Below are positions 6,294-9,728 of a stretch of 9,728 nucleotides of DNA, one piece after another. The position numbers and the translations under genes are program-made. Each line of letters begins with the position of its first letter. Position 1 is the stretch's first letter. The notes beneath the pieces are model-generated. The model had not been told where the DNA came from and did no database searches. It saw only the letters and a program-made list of their open reading frames with translations. Source of the stretch: Pseudomonadota bacterium (lineage in GTDB: Bacteria > Pseudomonadota > Alphaproteobacteria > Caulobacterales > Caulobacteraceae); NCBI GenBank assembly GCA_023445705.1, contig JAEXKM010000256.1, positions 1-9,728 of the forward strand, written 5' to 3'.

Positions 6294-7094
6294 CTATTCG
6301 ACCGCGGCGTTGAAGAGGCCGCCGCCTCCGGCCATCTGGTCGCGCACGGCCTCAGGGGTCAGGGTCGCGGCCTTGTCGAGCTCCACGATCTCCGGCGGCA
6401 CATACCAGTGCAGCTTGTCGGAGTGGTACGCCTCCCAGACCACCTTCGCGACCTCGATGGGCGGGATCGCGCGGAACATGCCCTCCTTGGGCGCGGACTC
6501 GGCCACGCCCGGTGGCAGGATCGGCGTGTCGATCACCCCGGGCAGGACGTCGGCGACGCGGACGCCATAGGCCTTGAACTCGACCGAGAGCGCCTCTGAC
6601 AGCCCTTTCACCGCGTGCTTGGTGGCCGAATAGACGGCGATGTTTGCCATTCCAAAGGTGGCCGACGACGATGACGTCGTGAAACACAGCGAGTTCGGCG
6701 TCGCTTTCAGAAGGCCTATCCCCTCGTGGATGCCGATGAGCACGCCCATCAGGTTCACCTGTACGACCGCGATCACGTCCTCGAACGGCTGGTCGGCGAA
6801 CGGACCGCCGCGGCCGATCCCGGCATTGTTGTAGAGAACGTCCAGCCGCCCTCCCGAGGCGACAGCGAATTCGGAGAGGGCGGCGCGGTAGTCGTCGCGG
6901 TTCGTCACGTCGAGGGTTCGAACGATGCAATTCTCGGCGCCCAGCTCGTCAGCAAGGGCGTTAAGGCCGACCCCGTTCACGTCGTAGCCGCCGATGAACC
7001 AGCCGTTCTTCGCAAACAGCCGCGCGGTTTCCCGGCCCATGCCGGACGCCGCACCCGTGATGAAAATGGCCTGCCGCCCGTTAGCCGCACCCAT
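6294..7094 (-). CDS. Short-chain dehydrogenase/reductase (SDR), NAD-type
   Basis: Classical SDR oxidoreductase of 266 residues acting on an unknown alcohol or ketone in the cytoplasm. The start at 7094 is chosen because GGGGAGG (7106-7100) lies 5 bases upstream; a TTG at 7130 would overlap the previous gene. Motifs in order: T13-G-A-A-S-G-M-G20 cofactor loop, D38 at the end of the second strand (favours NAD(H) over NADP(H)), D62 in LDVTN, N89-N-A-G92, N114, and the catalytic S142, Y155 and K159 (YSATK). The PG motif region VLPGVIDTPIL follows. The C-terminal 60 residues, which usually shape the substrate pocket, contain WYVPPEIVELDK. It is the last gene of the thiS-thiG-isomerase-SDR cluster, starting 19 bases after the stop of the isomerase-like gene. 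Family certain, substrate unknown. Confidence 0.93.
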   Translation of the reverse strand: MGAANGRQAIFITGAASGMGRETARLFAKNGWFIGGYDVNGVGLNALADELGAENCIVRTLDVTNRDDYRAALSEFAVASGGRLDVLYNNAGIGRGGPFADQPFEDVIAVVQVNLMGVLIGIHEGIGLLKATPNSLCFTTSSSSATFGMANIAVYSATKHAVKGLSEALSVEFKAYGVRVADVLPGVIDTPILPPGVAESAPKEGMFRAIPPIEVAKVVWEAYHSDKLHWYVPPEIVELDKAATLTPEAVRDQMAGGGGLFNAAVE

Positions 7095-7099
7095 GCCGT

Positions 7100-7106
7100 C
7101 CTCCCC
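7100..7106 (-). promoter_or_regulatory. Strong Shine-Dalgarno that fixes the SDR start
   Basis: GGGGAGG on the minus strand with a 5-base spacer to the ATG at 7094. It lies within the 19-base gap after the upstream stop codon and rules in favour of the shorter SDR. Confidence 0.75.
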
Positions 7107-7113
7107 ATCGCCC

Positions 7114-7767
7114 TTATGTGCGGGGAGCAAGGCCCCGCTGTTTCATGCGCCACACGAGCACATCGAAGCGATCCTGACCGAAGAACGGCTCGTCTTCAAA
7201 GACCATGGTGGGCACGCCCCAATGACCGGCGGCGCGGTGAGCTTCCTGGCTCGCCTCGATCTCGGCCGCGATGGCCTCGGCTTGAGCAGCGGCCTCCCCC
7301 GCCAGCTCGACGAAATCAAGGCCCGCCCGCGCCACGGCGCGCTCCAGCTTGTCGCCCTCGTTCCAGGGCATGTCCTTACCGCTCCAGATGAGGCGCGAGA
7401 CCTCGTCGTAGAATGCGAGCGCTTGGGGACGGCGGGCGGCCATGGCGCCAAGGGGCATCAGCAAGTCAAGATGCGGCTGGCCGGGCGCGCCGTTCAACGT
7501 AGCCCGGTCGATCACCACCGGGTCCGGATTAGGCCAGACCAGCGGCAGATCGAGATAGTCGGCCAGCCGGCGGATATCCCGCATCAGATAGGGAATGAAC
7601 AGCGGGTCCTGCTTGGTGAAGAACCCCTCCGAACGCACCGCCAACGGATAGACCGGGCGCATCCGAACCTCGACGTCGTAGTTTTCCGCCAAGTCCCGCA
7701 ATCGCGGGGTCACCAGATAGGAATAGGGACTGCGGTAGGACCAGAAGACGTCGAGGGTCAGCGCCAT
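7114..7767 (-). CDS. 2-hydroxychromene-2-carboxylate isomerase / GST-kappa-like protein
   Basis: DsbA-superfamily (thioredoxin fold) protein of 217 residues of the type that includes the glutathione-dependent 2-hydroxychromene-2-carboxylate isomerase of naphthalene degradation and kappa-class glutathione transferases. S13 in the S13-P-Y-S-Y-L block replaces the redox CXXC and is the glutathione-activating serine of this family. The cis-proline is P186 in WGVPTMVF, and the family signature FFGQDR is at 195-200. The ATG at 7767-7765 shares one base with the thiG stop codon (TGATG), so translation is probably coupled; no strong separate Shine-Dalgarno is seen. A TTG at 7770 is a possible but poorer start. 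No other aromatic degradation gene is in the window, so the true substrate may be some other glutathione conjugate. It is cytoplasmic by lack of a signal peptide. Confidence 0.9.
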   Translation of the reverse strand: MALTLDVFWSYRSPYSYLVTPRLRDLAENYDVEVRMRPVYPLAVRSEGFFTKQDPLFIPYLMRDIRRLADYLDLPLVWPNPDPVVIDRATLNGAPGQPHLDLLMPLGAMAARRPQALAFYDEVSRLIWSGKDMPWNEGDKLERAVARAGLDFVELAGEAAAQAEAIAAEIEASQEAHRAAGHWGVPTMVFEDEPFFGQDRFDVLVWRMKQRGLAPRT

Positions 7768-8555
7768 CAAATCAAGCCGGAAAGTGGAGACGACGGCTCA
7801 GCATACATACGTTTTGGCATGCGTCCTGCCAAAAATGCGTCCCGACCGGCGATGACCGCGTGCTTCATGGCCTTCGCCATGCGGATCGGGTCCTTGGCGC
7901 CGGCAATGGCGGTATTCATCAGTACGGCGTCGCAGCCGGTTTCCATGGCCAGGGCGGCGTCCGAGGCGGTGCCGACCCCTGCGTCGACCAGCACCGGCAC
8001 GCTCGACTGCTCGATGATCAGGCCGAGATTCAGGAAGTTCTGGATTCCCCGTCCCGACCCGATCGGCGCGGCGGCCGGCATGATCGCAGCGGCGCCGGCG
8101 TCCTCAAGCTTCTTGGCGTAGACCGGATCGTCCGAGCAGTAGACCATCACCTGAAAGCCGTCCGTAACCAACAGCTTCAGGGCCCGCAACGTCTCCTCCA
8201 TATCCGGCAGGAGGTGCTTTGTGTCGGAGAGCACCTCGAGCTTCACCAGATCCCAGCCGCCCGCCTCACGCGCCAGGCGCAGGGTGCGGATCGCGTCCTC
8301 GCCGGTGAAGCAGCCCGCCGTATTGGGCAGGAACGTGAAGCGATCGGGCTTCACATAATCCACCAGCATGGGCTGGTTCGGATCGGACAGGTTGACCCGC
8401 CGCACCGCCACGGTGACGATCTCGGCCCCCGCGGCTTCGGCCGCGGCCGCGTTCTCGGCGTAGTCCTTGTATTTCCCCGTTCCCACGATCAGGCGCGAAG
8501 TGAAGGTTCGACCCGCGACCGTCCAGGTGTCTTCGGTGTGGACAGATCCGTCCAT
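7767..8555 (-). CDS. thiG: Thiazole synthase ThiG
   Basis: Makes the thiazole phosphate moiety of thiamine from 1-deoxy-D-xylulose 5-phosphate, dehydroglycine and the thiocarboxylate of ThiS. The 262-residue length is usual. The protein shows the (beta/alpha)8 family motifs: GTGKYK (25-30), AVRRVN (50-55), LPNTAG (76-81), and K105 in DLVKLEV, the lysine that forms the Schiff base with DXP. Later come YCSDDP, the phosphate-binding GSGRGI, and the VDAGVGTASDAALAMETGCDAV-type barrel strands, ending in a variable PSSPLSGLI tail. The ATG at 8555 is one base after the thiS stop, with GGAGG eight bases upstream, inside thiS. The dehydroglycine source (ThiO or ThiH), ThiF and ThiE are not in the window. 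Its stop overlaps the start of the isomerase-like gene. Confidence 0.97.
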   Translation of the reverse strand: MDGSVHTEDTWTVAGRTFTSRLIVGTGKYKDYAENAAAAEAAGAEIVTVAVRRVNLSDPNQPMLVDYVKPDRFTFLPNTAGCFTGEDAIRTLRLAREAGGWDLVKLEVLSDTKHLLPDMEETLRALKLLVTDGFQVMVYCSDDPVYAKKLEDAGAAAIMPAAAPIGSGRGIQNFLNLGLIIEQSSVPVLVDAGVGTASDAALAMETGCDAVLMNTAIAGAKDPIRMAKAMKHAVIAGRDAFLAGRMPKRMYAEPSSPLSGLI

Positions 8556-8556
8556 G

Positions 8557-8757
8557 TCAGCCGCCTCCGATAAAATGCACTATTTCGATGCGGTCGCCGT
8601 CGACGAGCGCGGTCTGTCCATAGGCCGATCGGGGTACGATCTCCAGATTGCGTTCCACCGCCACCTTGCGCGCGTCCAGGCCCAGTTCGGCCACCAAGGC
8701 GGCCACCGTGGAAGCTGCGCCAAGGGTGCGTTGTTCGCCGTTGATGGTCAGGGTCAT
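8557..8757 (-). CDS. thiS: Sulfur carrier protein ThiS
   Basis: Ubiquitin-fold sulfur carrier of 66 residues, the usual size. It is adenylated at its C-terminal glycine and converted to a thiocarboxylate that donates sulfur to ThiG. It begins MTLTINGEQ, has the expected VAVERNLEIVPRS middle, and ends in DGDRIEIVHFIGGG, providing the essential Gly-Gly tail. The ATG at 8757 is preceded by GAGG with a 5-base spacer. An open frame continues upstream to 9288 but runs antisense to aroQ and does not resemble any ThiS extension. First gene of the minus-strand cluster. Confidence 0.95.
   Translation of the reverse strand: MTLTINGEQRTLGAASTVAALVAELGLDARKVAVERNLEIVPRSAYGQTALVDGDRIEIVHFIGGG
8567..8571 (-). 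promoter_or_regulatory. thiG ribosome binding site inside the ThiS Gly tail codons
   Basis: On the minus strand the final thiS codons read ATC GGA GGC GGC TGA, followed by C and the thiG ATG. GGAGG (8571-8567... within the first two glycine codons) lies about 8 bases from the thiG start. It is the only good Shine-Dalgarno for thiG, so the codons of the functional ThiS tail double as the initiation signal. Confidence 0.7.
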
Positions 8758-8844
8758 GACGACCTCGTGAAGCTTCAGGGTTGCGGATGCTTGTGACCCC
8801 CGCCGCCGCCCGGTACAAGACGGCGGAATCGACGGCGGAGCCGA
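8758..8844. promoter_or_regulatory. Divergent thiS/aroQ intergenic region
   Basis: These 87 bases must hold the start signals of both directions. On the plus strand TTGTGA (8791-8796) and TACAAG (8814-8819) are 17 bases apart. The arms CTTGT (8790-8794) and ACAAG (8815-8819) are inverted repeats, so a weaker mirror-image promoter (TTGTAC then CACAAG) exists toward thiS. A 9-base word, GACGGCGGA, is repeated at 8819-8827 and 8831-8839 with a 12-base period, and the second copy carries the aroQ Shine-Dalgarno (GGAG 8837-8840). I see no consensus TPP-riboswitch (THI box) elements in front of thiS. Confidence 0.4.
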
Positions 8845-9282
8845 ATGTCGAAACCGATCTATGTGCTTAGCGGGCCCAATCTCAACCTCTTGGGGGTCCG
8901 GGAGCCGGAGATTTACGGAAAAGAGACGCTGGAGGACGTGCGCGTACGCTGCGAACGTCGGGCCGGCGCCCTTGGCCGCGCCGTCGTGTTCCGCCAAAGC
9001 AACCATGAGGGACAGCTCATCGACTGGGTTCAGGAAGCCCGGACGGAGGCCTGCGCCCTGGTGATCAATCCCGCCGGCTACGGTCATACTTCCGTGGCCT
9101 TGCTGGACGCGCTCAAGACGCTCGATATTCCTATCGTCGAGTGTCACCTCTCCAACCCGGCGGCACGCGAAGCGTTCCGCCGTGAAACCTATGTGTCCCT
9201 CGCAGCGACCGGCCTGGTGTCCGGTTTCGGCGGGGCGAGCTACGAACTGGCCGTCGAGGCCGCTGCGGGCCTGGCCCGCTGA
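8845..9282 (+). CDS. aroQ: Type II 3-dehydroquinate dehydratase
   Basis: Third step of the shikimate pathway: 3-dehydroquinate to 3-dehydroshikimate, by a dodecameric type II dehydroquinase. The 145-residue length is typical. Visible functional residues align exactly with Mycobacterium tuberculosis numbering: N12 in GPNLN, R19 and the catalytic Y24 in REPEIYG, N53-H54-E55-G56, N75, H81 in GYGHTS, H101, R108 and R112. Two blocks deviate from the commonest form: NPAGYGHTS instead of NPxAYTHTS, and ECHLSNPAARE instead of EVHISNIHARE; the residues known to be catalytic are kept. The ATG at 8845 has GGCGGAG 4 bases upstream. It is 20 bases ahead of accB and probably co-transcribed with it. Confidence 0.96.
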   Translation: MSKPIYVLSGPNLNLLGVREPEIYGKETLEDVRVRCERRAGALGRAVVFRQSNHEGQLIDWVQEARTEACALVINPAGYGHTSVALLDALKTLDIPIVECHLSNPAAREAFRRETYVSLAATGLVSGFGGASYELAVEAAAGLAR

Positions 9283-9302
9283 AGCCAACTAAGGATTATT
9301 TC

Positions 9303-9728
9303 ATGGCTAGCAGTCCCAAGGCCCCCGCCGACCCGATCGACGCGCGTCTGGTGCGTAAACTGGCCGACATTCTCACAGAGACCGGCCTGACCGAGATCGA
9401 GGTCGAACACAACGACCTGAAGATCCGCGTCGCCAAGACCCTGACCGCCGCCCCCGTGCAGTACGCGGCCGCGCCGGCCCCTCTAGCCGCGCCCGCCGCT
9501 GCGCCGGCCGCCGCCGCTGGCGAGGCCTCGACTGCCGCCGAGCCGCAACGCCGGGGCGACGTGGTGAACTCGCCCATGGTCGGCACCGTCTATTTGCAGC
9601 CCGAGCCGGGTGCCCCCTCCTTTGTGAAGGTGGGCGACACCGTCACCGCTGGCCAGACGCTGATGATCGTCGAGGCCATGAAGACCATGAACCCGATCCC
9701 CGCCCCCCGCGGCGGCAAGATCACCGAG
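9303..9728 (+). CDS. accB: Biotin carboxyl carrier protein of acetyl-CoA carboxylase, 3'-truncated
   Basis: Carries biotin between the carboxylase and transferase parts of acetyl-CoA carboxylase, the first committed step of fatty acid synthesis. Open from the ATG at 9303 to the window end (142 codons); the stop is outside. The ATG has AAGGA (9291-9295) 7 bases upstream. Residues 10-45 form the conserved N-terminal helix/strand region (VRKLADILTETGLTEIEVEH), followed by an Ala/Pro linker (about 50-80) and the biotinyl domain from about 84 (VVNSPMVGTVY). The biotinylated lysine is K127 in EAMKT; threonine replaces the more usual methionine after it, a variant I associate with alphaproteobacteria. 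Only about the last 20-25 residues of the domain should be missing. accC is expected immediately downstream. Confidence 0.96.
   Translation, partial: MASSPKAPADPIDARLVRKLADILTETGLTEIEVEHNDLKIRVAKTLTAAPVQYAAAPAPLAAPAAAPAAAAGEASTAAEPQRRGDVVNSPMVGTVYLQPEPGAPSFVKVGDTVTAGQTLMIVEAMKTMNPIPAPRGGKITE

Noticed and set aside
7114..7767. A disulfide oxidoreductase role for the second thioredoxin-fold protein
   Set aside because: It has serine (S13) and no CXXC at the active-site position, and shows the FFGQDR signature of the isomerase/GST-kappa group.
6994..8121. A 375-codon plus-strand open frame across the SDR, isomerase-like and thiG genes
   Set aside because: It crosses three well-supported minus-strand genes and has no family-like motifs.
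8557..9288. A long N-terminal extension of ThiS (243 codons)
   Set aside because: The added part runs antisense to aroQ; the 66-residue form from 8757 has normal ThiS length and a ribosome binding site.
1..9728. CRISPR array, tRNA, rRNA, prophage, insertion sequence or defence system
   Set aside because: No direct-repeat/spacer pattern, cloverleaf, transposase or phage-like gene was seen; all genes are of core or common accessory families.

Overview
The window is a stretch of ordinary, GC-rich, high-coding-density alphaproteobacterial chromosome. It is most probably from the Caulobacterales (Caulobacter/Phenylobacterium type). The strongest lineage clue is the RNase E: it carries the acidic insertion in its S1 domain that is seen in alphaproteobacteria and ends in the Gly-Trp-Trp tail known from Caulobacter RNase E as the polynucleotide phosphorylase docking site. 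The AroQ and AccB variants fit the same group. I see no mobile element, phage gene, CRISPR array, tRNA or rRNA, and no gene-free stretch longer than about 110 bases.

Layout. Bases 1-2378 hold the 3' part of rne (plus strand; the 5' end is outside the window). After a hairpin come two envelope genes on the plus strand: a BepA-like M48 metallopeptidase with TPR repeats (2484-3887) and a thioredoxin-fold DsbA/ScsC-like lipoprotein (3931-4683). A second hairpin precedes a lone FAD-dependent monooxygenase-like gene (4794-6284). That gene converges, with only 9 bases between stop codons, on a four-gene minus-strand cluster read from right to left: thiS (8757-8557), thiG (8555-7767), a GST-kappa/2-hydroxychromene-2-carboxylate isomerase-like gene (7767-7114) and a short-chain dehydrogenase (7094-6294). 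Divergent from thiS, across 87 bases, start aroQ (8845-9282) and accB (9303 to the window end, where it is cut).

How the genes work together. rne encodes the degradosome scaffold. The M48 peptidase and the thiol oxidoreductase are both exported and adjacent, which suggests envelope protein folding or quality control. ThiS and ThiG make the thiazole half of thiamine, and the codons for the Gly-Gly tail of ThiS also form the ribosome binding site of thiG. The isomerase start overlaps the thiG stop (TGATG), so two redox or catabolic-type enzymes are translationally tied to thiamine biosynthesis; the reason is not evident. aroQ (shikimate pathway) and accB (acetyl-CoA carboxylase biotin carrier) form the start of a likely operon with accC expected just beyond the window.

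I did not find a clear undescribed system. The points most worth following are the thiSG-isomerase-SDR coupling, the M48/thioredoxin pair, the conserved-looking aromatic motif inside the RNase E tail, and a 10-base promoter-like word shared by two unrelated genes.
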